Shown piece after piece: positions 9,601-17,719 of a stretch of DNA of 64,000 nt. Location: NCBI RefSeq assembly GCF_003254115.1, contig NZ_QKZV01000004.1, positions 186,001-250,000 of the forward strand. Reading direction: 5' to 3'. The translations under genes and the position numbers were made by a program. The first letter of the stretch is position 1, and each line of letters begins with the position of its first letter. Origin of the DNA: Hydrotalea sandarakina (lineage in GTDB: Bacteria > Bacteroidota > Bacteroidia > Chitinophagales > Chitinophagaceae). The notes below the pieces were generated by a model. That model worked only from the letters and a program-made list of their open reading frames with translations, did not search any database and was not told the origin of the DNA.

Positions 9601-10002
9601 TGCATCAATGGTTTGCACTGCATAGCCTAAACGCTTCGATTCTTTTTTAATACCTGTTGCTGTAACCACTACTGCACTTAAATCGGCATTTTGAGGGTTT
9701 AATGCCACCGCAACATTTTCTGCATTGTGAACAACCAGTCGCTTACTTTCAAAGCCAACATAGGTAAACTCAAGTACATCATTTTTTTCAACAGAAATAC
9801 TAAAATCACCATTTGCATTGGTAGTTGTACCTCTATTGGTTTTTTTAACGGCAATAGAAACACCTTCAATAGGGGCTTGCGTTACAGCATCTACCACACG
9901 CCCTTTTAGCACAATTGCTTGTGCCTGAACGGAAGCAGTTGCCAATAAGCCTACTGCTAATAATAACAGAAGCTTAAATAGATTGGGGAGAATTTGCTTC
10001 AT
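6691..10002 (-). CDS. SusC/RagA-family TonB-dependent outer-membrane transporter
   Basis: This 1103-residue protein has a signal peptide (LLLLLAVGLLATASVQAQA), a carboxypeptidase-regulatory-like beta-sandwich (residues about 30-110, LKGRVVDAVTQAPIEGVSI), and a TonB plug. The SusC signature DDIETITILKGPNAASLYG is followed by a long beta-barrel ending in the aromatic YGFNLNLSF. It imports large nutrients using TonB energy, in complex with the adjacent SusD. The start is the ATG at 10002; a TTG six bases upstream is less likely. A TAnnTTTG box lies at 10020-10027. As the first gene of a run that ends in C-P bond cleavage enzymes, it is the probable uptake gate for the operon's substrate. Confidence 0.96.
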   Translation of the reverse strand: MKQILPNLFKLLLLLAVGLLATASVQAQAIVLKGRVVDAVTQAPIEGVSIAVKKTNRGTTTNANGDFSISVEKNDVLEFTYVGFESKRLVVHNAENVAVALNPQNADLSAVVVTATGIKKESKRLGYAVQTIDATKLTKAREADPINALKGNAAGLTININSEIGHSPGIIVRGENGANDQPIYVVDGVPFTSDTYNINPDDIETITILKGPNAASLYGFQGKNGAIIITTKKGAKSKGLHVDFNSSTQINKGFIALPKYQDLYGPGDNGKYAFGGGGSGPANYRGTGAIGVGVNDYDYDVWGPQFKGQLLPQYDGKYDPSQTYTTTFADGSTYIGHVQPTPWIARGKDNLRKFIQAGLLSTNSISLSSSTEKTDVRFSFGNTYQKGIVPNTQLNNFNVTGNVTQRFNPKLTLSSYINYSRQSTPNIPDVQYGPNSIIYNIILWGGADWAMSDMRNYWQPGLAGIQQKYEEYYRYNNPYFMSYEWLRGHYQNNVYGYVSLNYKPTSNLEFQLRPSISTYDMFNYEKMPYSAGAYGRELRMGDYREDRRSLFDSYVDGQVRYKKSLFGWLDMEALGGGTVRSFNFNSNFTSTNYLNVPGIYAFSNSLYPLTGSTFRSSMKVLSAYYSVDLGYKSYLIANVTGRVDKSSALPANNNSYFYPSFNVASVLSDYLHLPHAISFLKLRASYAESKSGGTNAFFTPDISGTPAAGYGYNWMSPYNGPSYQFAQVYTLSPTFTNQFTNSASYTNQTVSANIQTAERKATEFGMDIRFLDNKLGIDITHYHYLNTGIVNQGTSSASGYSSFLTNGNTYTNDGWEFTMNANPISNANGFSWHVTANVSTYVRKWVNNSNPNNYSKNGTRVDLVYGNAFVRTPDGKMVIDPASGLYLRFSDLGSSAQKIYGHSDPDFIWAAINTFSYKNFALRFQFDGMVGGVMEDYVRKKTLQGGRHIESATGAFGAARPFDEANIAAYTGQGVNLTGAPINLDPITGQITNMKSLTETTNTTKSQVQPFVTRMASIPDLDIIKKTYAKLREVVITYNIPVNKLKSTAFIRGASVSLVGRNLLYFFPNRYKDLDVDQYTQDSGSGLQTPTTRSYGFNLNLSF

Positions 10003-10019
10003 AAACAATTATTTTGAAG

Positions 10020-10027
10020 CAAAACTA
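10020..10027 (-). promoter_or_regulatory. Bacteroidota -7 box upstream of susC-like gene
   Basis: The minus strand reads TAGTTTTG, an exact match to the Bacteroidota -7 consensus TAnnTTTG, 17 bp upstream of the SusC ATG. No convincing -33 TTG element is seen at the usual 19-21 bp spacing, so the promoter may need an activator. Confidence 0.5.
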
Positions 10028-10104
10028 TCCGGCCAGTGTTACGGAATTATTGCGCAAAGATTAACAAATGGTAAAGCAATAGTTAACAAAATGAGTAATA
10101 AAAG

Positions 10105-10124
10105 AATATTTGTTTACAAATATT
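10105..10124. promoter_or_regulatory. perfect 9-bp inverted repeat, operator candidate
   Basis: The arms AATATTTGT and ACAAATATT are exact reverse complements separated by TT. The site lies in the 155-bp gap between the XRE-cupin regulator and the SusC-like gene, about 78 bp upstream of the -7 box. Copies of GTTAACA surround it. An operator for the adjacent regulator is the simplest reading. Confidence 0.4.
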
Positions 10125-10157
10125 AAACTTTTATGAAAAAATTGTTAACAGAATTCC

Positions 10158-10742
10158 TCAATCATTATTGTGAGGTTGAAAAAAATAAACTACCAACAAA
10201 ACAGCATCAGTAGTTCCTGTATTTTCCGGATTATGCCATTCATTCGCATCAAAAAATAAGGAATCACCGGCTTCCATTTCATAAACTTCTTCGCCAATAG
10301 TATAGCGTAAGTTTCCTTGCAATAAATATTTAAATTCAAATGCTCGGGTTATAACCGGTTCGCGTTTGGCATTGGGTGTAATGCGTAATAAAACAAAATC
10401 TAAATGATATTCTTCAAATGTGGTAGTAAAAATGCGCTGGTAATAAAAACCTTCCGCATTTTCTTTTTCAAATTTCTGATAGTCGTTCTTTTTTTTAAAT
10501 ACAACTTTACTTCCGCTTTGTTGCAGATTTATATTTTTAAAAAAATCATTCAAATCAATTTCCAAGCCTTTAATTAAATTAAGCAGTACATTTAAAGATG
10601 GAATTGTTCGGCTGTTTTCAACCTGGCTAAGCATACTTTTAGTAATACCTGCCTTATCAGCTAGTTCCTGAAGTGTAATATTTTTGTCTTTCCGAATTTC
10701 TTTCAAGCGGTTGCTTATTTGTATAATAATATCTTCCTGCAT
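10158..10742 (-). CDS. XRE-family transcriptional regulator with C-terminal cupin
   Basis: This 194-residue protein has an N-terminal helix-turn-helix (residues about 8-65) of the XRE/SinR type, with ELADKAGITKSMLSQVEN as the recognition region. The C-terminal cupin (about 115-190) contains MEAGDSLFFDANEWHNPENTG. Such XRE-cupin proteins sense small ligands through the cupin and control adjacent catabolic genes. It is on the same strand as, and 155 bp upstream of, the SusC-like gene, with a palindrome between them. I infer that it is the local regulator of the phosphonate operon, sensing an aminophosphonate or its product. It also lies divergently from the cysteine/YHS cluster and could in principle act there. 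Confidence 0.9.
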   Translation of the reverse strand: MQEDIIIQISNRLKEIRKDKNITLQELADKAGITKSMLSQVENSRTIPSLNVLLNLIKGLEIDLNDFFKNINLQQSGSKVVFKKKNDYQKFEKENAEGFYYQRIFTTTFEEYHLDFVLLRITPNAKREPVITRAFEFKYLLQGNLRYTIGEEVYEMEAGDSLFFDANEWHNPENTGTTDAVLLVVYFFQPHNND

Positions 10743-10857
10743 AAAAATTCATTGGGTTGTAATATACATTCGCAAAAGCAAATTATGGAACATTCCAAAA
10801 AGCTTAACCTCTTATTAAAATATGCTTATGCGCATATTATTTTGTTTTTAGAGTAGC

Positions 10858-10865
10858 TACTTTTG
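10858..10865 (+). promoter_or_regulatory. -7 box (TAnnTTTG) for the cysteine/YHS cluster
   Basis: TACTTTTG matches the Bacteroidota -7 consensus and ends 9 bp before the ATG at 10875, which predicts a very short leader. No well-spaced -33 element was found. Confidence 0.4.
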
Positions 10866-10874
10866 CAAAACAAT

Positions 10875-11252
10875 ATGTTAAAAAAGCTGGTTATATTACT
10901 CATGTTGGCCGGAATTGGCGGGGAAACTTTTCAAACCAATTTTATTGAATTGTATTACCGACTCAATACTGCTGCAATAACCCAACAATATTGTATTAAT
11001 AAAGATAAACCGCAAATGCATTGCAATGGCCAATGCCATTTAGCTAAACAATTAAAAAAAGCAACCCAACCCGAAAGCTCAAATTCAAGCAACAGTAAAA
11101 GCTTCAAATTAATAGATTTATTTGCAAATACTTACAATGGTTATACCTACACTTCTTTGCAAGTACATCAAAAATATTATATCGTAAAAAGTGCTTTCAT
11201 TCCTACCGGTTACTATAATCTCTGCTTTCATCCCCCCACCATTTATGCATAA
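10875..11252 (+). CDS. small secreted cysteine-motif protein, probable metal-related
   Basis: This protein of about 125 residues starts with a hydrophobic leader (MLKKLVILLMLAGIGGETFQ). It carries a cysteine cluster, QQYCINKDKPQMHCNGQCHLAKQL, with C40, C50 and C54. A variant of this N-terminal motif (C-x-NxDKPxMxCNGxCxLxKQL) recurs in small Bacteroidota proteins next to metal-handling genes, by my recollection. No catalytic domain is recognised. The ATG at 10875 is preferred over a TTG at 10863. The gene is followed by an outer-membrane protein with a cysteine-rich mature N-terminus and a YHS lipoprotein, so copper or another soft metal is a reasonable guess; the function is unproven. Confidence 0.7.
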   Translation: MLKKLVILLMLAGIGGETFQTNFIELYYRLNTAAITQQYCINKDKPQMHCNGQCHLAKQLKKATQPESSNSSNSKSFKLIDLFANTYNGYTYTSLQVHQKYYIVKSAFIPTGYYNLCFHPPTIYA

Positions 11253-11336
11253 TTTTTAAAATGTAAAGTTTTCTGCGCGGTAGTTTTCAATTACTGTAGC
11301 AAACCTGTATTCACATATTATATTTAAAATAAATTT

Positions 11337-12248
11337 ATGCATAAAAAAATATACCTTACACTTGTATTATTAAGTGTAACCTATATCACATTTGCCTGTG
11401 CTATTTGCGGCTGCGGTGGCAGTAATTTTTACCTTGGTTTAATGCCTCATTTCAGAACAAAATTTATCGGCATTCGGTACGACTATAGTAATTACAATAC
11501 TGTATTAGCCAACGACCCAACACAATTCAGTCATAATTACTATAATTCAATACAATTATGGGGTGGTTTAAATATTGCCAAGCGTTGGCAATTATTGTAC
11601 ATAGTGCCCTTTCATTTAAACAAACAAATAGATGATGATGGCATTACCAACCAAAACGGCTTGGGCGATGCTTCGGTAATGGCGAATTATTTATTGTTTC
11701 ATAAAACAAAAACTTACGAACACAAAGCAGGCATTGAACAACAGCTTTGGGTAGGCGGAGGTGTAAAATTACCCACAGGGAAAATGAATTTGAATCTCAA
11801 AGATCCCAACATTACCGTTGCCGATGTAAATGCACAATTAGGCACAGGTAGTATTGATTTTATTATGAATACTATGTATAATATACGCATTGGCAATTGG
11901 GGCATCAATACCTCATTAATGTATAAAATAAATACTGCTAAAAATGGCTACATATTTGGCAATAAATTTACCGGTAGTACTATTGGTTATTACAATATTG
12001 CCATGAAGCAAATAAACATTATGCCTAATGCCGGAATGATGTATGAAGATGTAGCTGCCAATAAATTAGATGGTACAAGCATTTCAGCAACCGGTGGCCA
12101 TATTGCCAGTATAATTTCAGGAGTTGAGGTTGGCATTAAAAAAATAAATGTTGGAATTAGTGCAATGGCACCATTTAACCAATATTATGCTATGGGGCAA
12201 ACAAAATTAAATTGGCGCGGTAATGTACATGTAAGTTTTAGTTTTTAA
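11337..12248 (+). CDS. outer-membrane beta-barrel protein with CxxCxCGG mature N-terminus
   Basis: A signal sequence (MHKKIYLTLVLLSVTYITFA) is followed directly by CAICGCGGSN, so the mature protein may start at C21, with C24 and C26 close by. The remainder, about 270 residues, alternates short hydrophobic and aromatic strands (IRYDYSNYN, QLWGGLNIAKRWQLLYIVPF) and ends in HVSFSF, the terminal aromatic signature of outer-membrane barrels. It resembles proteins loosely labelled 'transporter' in Bacteroidota. The three cysteines at the exported N-terminus suggest metal capture. It lies 84 bp after the cysteine-motif gene and 14 bp before the YHS lipoprotein. Confidence 0.75.
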   Translation: MHKKIYLTLVLLSVTYITFACAICGCGGSNFYLGLMPHFRTKFIGIRYDYSNYNTVLANDPTQFSHNYYNSIQLWGGLNIAKRWQLLYIVPFHLNKQIDDDGITNQNGLGDASVMANYLLFHKTKTYEHKAGIEQQLWVGGGVKLPTGKMNLNLKDPNITVADVNAQLGTGSIDFIMNTMYNIRIGNWGINTSLMYKINTAKNGYIFGNKFTGSTIGYYNIAMKQINIMPNAGMMYEDVAANKLDGTSISATGGHIASIISGVEVGIKKINVGISAMAPFNQYYAMGQTKLNWRGNVHVSFSF

Positions 12249-12262
12249 CTTTACACAAAACC

Positions 12263-12583
12263 ATGTATATGAAGCAAATTATCGTATCGGCATCAGCCCT
12301 GCTTATTTTAGCAGCCTGTGCCGGCAACAGTAACAAAACGGATGCAAAAAAAGATAGCACCGCAACCACTAGTGCCCCAATGGCTATGCAGGCAAAATTT
12401 ACTGCTGATATGGTTGATAATCAACGCGACCCTTCATGTGGTATGCCCGCAAAAGCCGGGTTAGAAGATACCATTCACTATAAAGGTTATGTAATTGGCT
12501 TTTGTAGCAAAGAATGTAAAGATGAGTTTTTAAAAGACCCCGAAAAGGGTTTAACTGCAGCCGATTTAAAAAAGAAGCAATAA
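12263..12583 (+). CDS. YHS-domain lipoprotein
   Basis: This 106-residue protein has a lipoprotein signal whose lipobox LAAC places the modified cysteine at residue 19. A low-complexity linker follows, then a YHS-type metal-binding domain: NQRDPSCGMPAK supplies one cysteine and GFCSKECKDEFL two more. YHS domains occur in copper and other heavy-metal handling proteins. A second ATG at 12269 gives the same mature protein. It is the last gene of the three-gene unit, which ends at a strong palindromic terminator. The domain call is firm; the metal is not known. Confidence 0.88.
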   Translation: MYMKQIIVSASALLILAACAGNSNKTDAKKDSTATTSAPMAMQAKFTADMVDNQRDPSCGMPAKAGLEDTIHYKGYVIGFCSKECKDEFLKDPEKGLTAADLKKKQ

Positions 12584-12585
12584 CT

Positions 12586-12617
12586 AAAAAGCCGCTTTAA
12601 ATTTAAAGCGGCTTTTT
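12586..12617. terminator. bidirectional palindromic terminator
   Basis: A perfect 22-bp palindrome (12591-12612, half-site GCCGCTTTAAA) is flanked by A5 and T5, so it can end transcription both ways. It separates the convergent YHS gene and FGGY kinase gene. The last codons and stop of the kinase lie inside the stem. Confidence 0.9.
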
Positions 12618-14051
12618 AATAAGTTCTAATTGACCTAAAATTCGCTGATATCTCATCCAAACTTCTTGGTAGAGTTGATGCGTAGTAACATTAGGTTCAT
12701 AAGTAATGATGTTATTTGAATTCACATCTAATTGTGCATTGATTGCCTTAGCACCAATTATAGCTGCACCTAATGCCGAGGTTTCAATAGTATTGGGCAA
12801 TATAACTTTCATATTGGTTATATCTGCCAACATTTGAACCCAGATGGTGCTTTCAGCAAAACCGCCACCGGCAAATAGGGTATATTCAGTATTATCATCC
12901 GTAATCAACTGCTTTATGATGGCATAAACATTTAGCAAAACACCTTCCATAACAGCTTTCATACAATGCGCTTGTGTGTGTTGCCGAGTTAAACCAACAA
13001 AAGCTGCGGTGGCTTCAGCATTCCATAAGGGTGCACGTTCCCCGGCTATATAAGGCAACACAACCAACCCATCACTGCCGGGTTCAATATTTACCGTTTC
13101 ATTGAACAAATTTTCAAAACTGCTATTGGTTTTTAAAATCTCATTTTTAAACCATTGTATTACACTAGCACCATTATTGGAAGCTCCTCCCATAACATAG
13201 GATTGTTGATGCAAAAAATAACAAAAAGTTTGAGCAGATGCATTTAATATGGGTTGATGAATAGTGCGCCTTGCAGCAGCACTGGTACCAATTGTAACGG
13301 CAATTTGATGTGGCGCTGACACACCCATGCCCAAGTTGGCTAATGGACCATCGCCACCACCAATTACTAATGGAACCTTACTTATCCAATCAGGTAATAA
13401 TGTATGAGTTCCATGAAATACTGTTTCCGGTGCAACAATGGTACTGAGTTGTTGTTCACTAATTTGAAGTTTATTCAATAGGTTAGTTTCCCATTGTAAC
13501 TTGTGAATATTACACAAACCCGTTGCCGTTGCTATAGATGTATCAATTACATACTGTTGTGTTAGTGCAAAAAATACATATTCCTTCAAACTGATAAACT
13601 TTGCCGCCTTATTAAAAAGTTTGGGTTCATTTTTTTGCAACCATAAAATTTTACAAGCAGGTGTCATGGCATGTACCGGCACACCTGTAATTGTATAAAA
13701 TTCAGCAGCGCTTTTATTTTGGTACAATTCCTCAGCTTCAGCATTAGCTCGGGTATCATTCCATAAAATACAATTTGTTAGTGCATTTCCATCCGCATCC
13801 ATCACAATTAAACCATGCAAAGCTGCACTAAAGCTTATACACATGGGGGGGTGTTGCAAATAAGCTGTTACAGCATTTATACATTCAATTACCGCTAATA
13901 AAATAGTGTATGGTTCTTGTTCGGCATAACCGGCTTGGGGTTGAAGGGTTGTATTATTAACAGAATAACGATATAGCATTTCTGCTGAACCGGAAAAAGC
14001 CACTGCTTTTACCGATGTAGTACCCATATCAATAGCCAAAAAATAGCCCAT
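12603..14051 (-). CDS. FGGY-family carbohydrate kinase, probable gluconokinase
   Basis: This 482-residue cytosolic kinase has the N-terminal phosphate loop YFLAIDMGTTSVKAV. Its substrate region, SFSAALHGLIVMDADGNALT followed by NCILWNDTRA, resembles FGGY gluconokinases more than xylulokinases. GGGFAESTIWVQMLADI is the C-terminal ATP-site signature. It phosphorylates a sugar acid or sugar with ATP. A GntP-type gluconate permease is encoded at 27108-28421, which supports gluconate, although the two are not adjacent. The gene appears monocistronic, with terminators on both sides. Xylulose or another sugar cannot be excluded. Confidence 0.85.
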   Translation of the reverse strand: MGYFLAIDMGTTSVKAVAFSGSAEMLYRYSVNNTTLQPQAGYAEQEPYTILLAVIECINAVTAYLQHPPMCISFSAALHGLIVMDADGNALTNCILWNDTRANAEAEELYQNKSAAEFYTITGVPVHAMTPACKILWLQKNEPKLFNKAAKFISLKEYVFFALTQQYVIDTSIATATGLCNIHKLQWETNLLNKLQISEQQLSTIVAPETVFHGTHTLLPDWISKVPLVIGGGDGPLANLGMGVSAPHQIAVTIGTSAAARRTIHQPILNASAQTFCYFLHQQSYVMGGASNNGASVIQWFKNEILKTNSSFENLFNETVNIEPGSDGLVVLPYIAGERAPLWNAEATAAFVGLTRQHTQAHCMKAVMEGVLLNVYAIIKQLITDDNTEYTLFAGGGFAESTIWVQMLADITNMKVILPNTIETSALGAAIIGAKAINAQLDVNSNNIITYEPNVTTHQLYQEVWMRYQRILGQLELIKKPL

Positions 14052-14140
14052 AGTATCTGCTGCTTATAGTAAAAGTGAAAATAAAATAGGAACAAGTTAC
14101 AGGATATATTTTTTTTTGCAACAACAAAACTTATAAAAAA

Positions 14141-14166
14141 CAAAAAGCGCCAAATGAATGGCGCCT
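14141..14166 (-). terminator. terminator downstream of the GH20 gene
   Basis: On the minus strand the arms GGCGC and GCGCC (plus strand 14147-14151 and 14160-14164) enclose an 8-nt loop and are followed by TTTTTG. Confidence 0.7.
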
Positions 14167-14193
14167 TTGTTGGTTTGGATGGTTGGTGATAAG

Positions 14194-16113
14194 CTATTTG
14201 ATTCCTGCTCTTTTCTTTAGTTCGCTAATGGGCATTGCTATCATTCTGCCCATGGGTTTGTCACCTCTATAAGTAATTACTTTTAACATAACAGCATCTT
14301 CCGGCGGTGTTAATGGTGTAGTATAAACGGGATAATATTGATCGGGGAATGAGTTATCGAAACTGTAGTGTATTTGCAAGTCAGGCACTTCCGTACTCAT
14401 TTCAATTTTTAAAGTGCCATCCTCATTTTTAGAAGCATTAAAAATTGGGTCATACATGCTGGGTGCATATTTTACTTGCTCAATATCTAAGCGTTTAAAT
14501 TGGTGTTCAACCCTACTAACAAAATCATTCCAATTTTTATTACCTTTTGGCGACCATACAGTTTCAGAAACAGCAAATGCTCTGGGCCAAGTCATATATT
14601 GCAAATGCCTGGTATTATACACCTGTTCAGTCCATAAGTTGGCTTGACCACCTAAAATGTATTTACTATCAACACTATCAGGTACAGGTTCAAATTCATA
14701 GGCTTTCTGCAAACGTAATGTAGCATAAACTCTTGGTTCAATAATTGAATCACCTTGCATATAATCTAAATATGCAAAAGTAGTTGGGCTCATTACAACC
14801 TGGTGTTTCATTTTAGCCGCTTCAATGCCACCTTTCATACCACGCCAGCTCATTACAACTGCATTGGGTGCCAAACCACCTTCTAAAATTTCATCCCAAC
14901 CCATAAATTTCTTCCCTTTAGACTCTACAATTTTCTCTATGCGTTTTTCAAAATAACTTTGAACCTCTTCCATTGTTTTCAATCCCTCTTTTTTCATCAA
15001 CTGTTTTATTTCAGGACTTTTTTCCCAAAAGTTTTTCGGACACTCATCACCGCCTACATGTATGTAAGGGAAAGGGAACAACTTCGCTACTTGCGAAAAA
15101 ACAGTATCTAAGAAGGTATATACTTTGGGATTAGCCGGACACAATGTATTATCAATTAAAGCAATGGGTGGTGCACCATGTGACCAATCCATAATTTCTT
15201 CACCTGACCTTACTTGGTATTTATCTGCTCCAACGGTACAGGATAAATCAGGGTAGGAAACAATGGCGGCTAAACTATGCCCCGGCACATCTATTTCAGG
15301 AAGTATATTTACGTAATGTTGTTGTGCATAAGCAACCATTTCTTTAATATCATCTTGTGTATAATAGCCACCATAATTACGTGGCTCATCGGGTCGCGGT
15401 GCCTTAAATGTTCCAAAATAACCCACCTTTTTTACATTCCAGGCTCCTACCTCTGTTAAACGGGGTAATCCTTTAATTTCAATACGCCAACCCTCATCAT
15501 CTGTTAAATGTAAATGCAGAATATTGAATTTGTATTTAGCCATTTCATCAATATAATCCATTACCTGTTGTTTGGTAAAGAAGTGGCGAGCTACATCAAA
15601 CATCAATCCTCTCCATTCAAACCGAGGATAATCTGTAATATTAACTTCGGGCACTTGCCATTTTATATGATTCACTATACTTTTACTTTCAATAGCGGCG
15701 GGTAGCAGTTGCCAAAACGATTGTACGCCATAATAAATTCCGGCAGGCGCATTCGCTTGTATCAAAACATTAGTAGGCGTAACGTTTAAACGATACCCCT
15801 CTTTTCCCAACAAGGTATCCCAATTATTGAGCAACTGTAATTGAATGGTAGCATCTTTTATATTTTTACTTTCAGCCAAAGAATAACCGGTTGAACGTGC
15901 AATTTTTTGCTGCATTTGTTGGGCAATAGCCTGAACTTGTTTATTGTTGGTGTAACCAATTTTAGCAGTAGGCTGCAACAAAAAACTACCCATGCCCTGC
16001 TGTACCGACACAGGTATTGGAATAATATTAATACTTGCAGAATGTTGTGTTTGTTGGGCTTTTGCTTGAAGCATTGCAATGCCCAAAAATAAAATAGCAA
16101 TCGTTTTTTTCAT
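14194..16113 (-). CDS. secreted beta-N-acetylhexosaminidase (GH20)
   Basis: The 639-residue enzyme starts with a signal peptide (MKKTIAILFLGIAMLQAKAQ) and an N-terminal GH20b-like domain to about residue 160. The catalytic TIM barrel follows, with ILHLHLTDDEGWRIEI. HVGGDECPKNFWE gives the Asp-Glu catalytic pair D356 and E357 used in substrate-assisted cleavage of beta-linked N-acetylhexosamine. The last 70 residues (LQIHYSFDN to MPISELKKRAGIK) form a C-terminal beta-sandwich (CHB_HEX_C-like). It likely works in the periplasm on chitin- or glycoprotein-derived oligosaccharides. NagA, which handles the resulting GlcNAc-6-phosphate, is encoded separately at 48158. Confidence 0.95.
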   Translation of the reverse strand: MKKTIAILFLGIAMLQAKAQQTQHSASINIIPIPVSVQQGMGSFLLQPTAKIGYTNNKQVQAIAQQMQQKIARSTGYSLAESKNIKDATIQLQLLNNWDTLLGKEGYRLNVTPTNVLIQANAPAGIYYGVQSFWQLLPAAIESKSIVNHIKWQVPEVNITDYPRFEWRGLMFDVARHFFTKQQVMDYIDEMAKYKFNILHLHLTDDEGWRIEIKGLPRLTEVGAWNVKKVGYFGTFKAPRPDEPRNYGGYYTQDDIKEMVAYAQQHYVNILPEIDVPGHSLAAIVSYPDLSCTVGADKYQVRSGEEIMDWSHGAPPIALIDNTLCPANPKVYTFLDTVFSQVAKLFPFPYIHVGGDECPKNFWEKSPEIKQLMKKEGLKTMEEVQSYFEKRIEKIVESKGKKFMGWDEILEGGLAPNAVVMSWRGMKGGIEAAKMKHQVVMSPTTFAYLDYMQGDSIIEPRVYATLRLQKAYEFEPVPDSVDSKYILGGQANLWTEQVYNTRHLQYMTWPRAFAVSETVWSPKGNKNWNDFVSRVEHQFKRLDIEQVKYAPSMYDPIFNASKNEDGTLKIEMSTEVPDLQIHYSFDNSFPDQYYPVYTTPLTPPEDAVMLKVITYRGDKPMGRMIAMPISELKKRAGIK

Positions 16114-16280
16114 GTATCAAGGTTTTGATGGGGATTAGAAGCAGTTTTATCTAATTGAATTGAATAAATACTGCATCAATTGGCACAAGTTATAAAATAA
16201 ACACTACTACTGCAATTTAACGCAGCATATTTGTAAGGAAATTCTGATTATTTGATGAAAATCAATATGCATTTTTTTTA

Positions 16281-17540
16281 TTACAATAACCAACCCAACA
16301 CTAAGCAAACTAATACAATAACAGGCGGCGGAATTTTAGTGTAGTACAAAACGATGAAAGTAGCAATGACAACCGAAATATCTAAAAAACCATTTATTTG
16401 TAAATTCCATAATTCAACAAATAAAATATCTTTAATCAAATAAAAAGTGGCACCTGCAATAATACCAACTACCGAGGCATTGATTCCCTCTAACGAACGA
16501 TAAATAACTGCGTATTTTTTTAAATTATGCCATACGGGGAAAAAGAATAATACCAACAATGCACTTGGAATAAACAAACCAATAGCACCTAAAACACAAC
16601 CTACCACTTGTAGCGTAGGATCATTTTCACTTTTTAATACCATTCCACCCACAAAAGCACCGATTGAAAAAACAGGACCCGGAATAGCACGCACAATTCC
16701 TGAGCCGGTTAAAAACTCATCTCGATTCATTTTCAATACATCAGGTCTTTTTTGTAAAACCCTTTTAGTTTCGGGGCGTGTAACATATTGCTCATACATC
16801 ATGGGTATTAATACATCGCCACCCCCAAATACCAAGCTGCCATTCCTATACGTGTTTTCAAACAAGTTAAATGCTTTTCGGTATTTCCAATTTTGACGAG
16901 TAGCAGTTTCAGATAAATAACCGGCAATAGCAAAAATGAGTAAAAATATTAATAAATTTCCCCATTTGGTTTGTTTAGGCGGTTCGCCTTGTTGCGGAAT
17001 TCGTTTATCGCTGAAATTAGTAACAATACCTCCTAATACAATTAATGTGGGAAATATCCATGGAGTTTTAAAAGCCAAAAATGTTGCAATTGCTGCAACC
17101 ACCATTATAACACGGGTTATGGTATTGTGTATGGCCACATGAAACATTCGAACAGCAGAAAACGCCACAAAACCAATTGCCATTGGTCGTATAAATTTAA
17201 ACAAGGCTATATTAATACCTATTCCGTCTAAATAATTCAATAAAAATGACAGTGAACCCATTAAAATACTGGCAGGTGCAATCCATACCAACAAGGTTAA
17301 AATAGCCAATGGAATTCCACCCCGCTTATAACCGATTAAAGTAATAGTTTGAGTAGAAGACGCGCCGGGCAGCATATTGCAAAAACTCAGCAAGTCTAAT
17401 AACTCATGTTCTGTTATATCTTTTCGTTTTTGCACAAAGGTTTTTAACATCATGGCATAGTGACCTTGCGGGCCGCCAAATGCCGTAATGCTATAAAAAA
17501 ATACGGCCCTTAAAAAAGCCAAATGCCGTAAAAGTAACAT
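16281..17540 (-). CDS. chrA: chromate-transporter (CHR) family membrane protein
   Basis: This 419-residue two-domain CHR protein repeats the same signature in each half. The first half has [19 protein letters not shown] and [20 protein letters not shown]; the second has [16 protein letters not shown] and [18 protein letters not shown]. Family members export chromate with the membrane potential, though many environmental homologues have unknown anion substrates. About ten membrane segments are visible. A -7 box lies 42 bp upstream of the ATG. No chrB-type regulator or chromate reductase is nearby, so chromate specificity is assumed from the family only. Confidence 0.88.
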   Translation of the reverse strand: MLLLRHLAFLRAVFFYSITAFGGPQGHYAMMLKTFVQKRKDITEHELLDLLSFCNMLPGASSTQTITLIGYKRGGIPLAILTLLVWIAPASILMGSLSFLLNYLDGIGINIALFKFIRPMAIGFVAFSAVRMFHVAIHNTITRVIMVVAAIATFLAFKTPWIFPTLIVLGGIVTNFSDKRIPQQGEPPKQTKWGNLLIFLLIFAIAGYLSETATRQNWKYRKAFNLFENTYRNGSLVFGGGDVLIPMMYEQYVTRPETKRVLQKRPDVLKMNRDEFLTGSGIVRAIPGPVFSIGAFVGGMVLKSENDPTLQVVGCVLGAIGLFIPSALLVLFFFPVWHNLKKYAVIYRSLEGINASVVGIIAGATFYLIKDILFVELWNLQINGFLDISVVIATFIVLYYTKIPPPVIVLVCLVLGWLL

Positions 17541-17581
17541 GTGTTATAATAAGGGTGTAAAAATTAAGGCCATAAATTAAG

Positions 17582-17589
17582 CAAATTTA
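17582..17589 (-). promoter_or_regulatory. -7 box for the chromate-type transporter
   Basis: The minus strand reads TAAATTTG, matching TAnnTTTG, 42 bp upstream of the ATG at 17540. Confidence 0.4.
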
Positions 17590-17719
17590 TGTTTGCATAG
17601 TTACATAAAGGCATGATAGTTAGTTGAATTGTACATATTTTTAGCAATTAAGGGTTTTAAAGACGACACAACAAGCTGTTTTATTAACACATTTGTTTAC
17701 TTTTAAACAAAACAAACTT

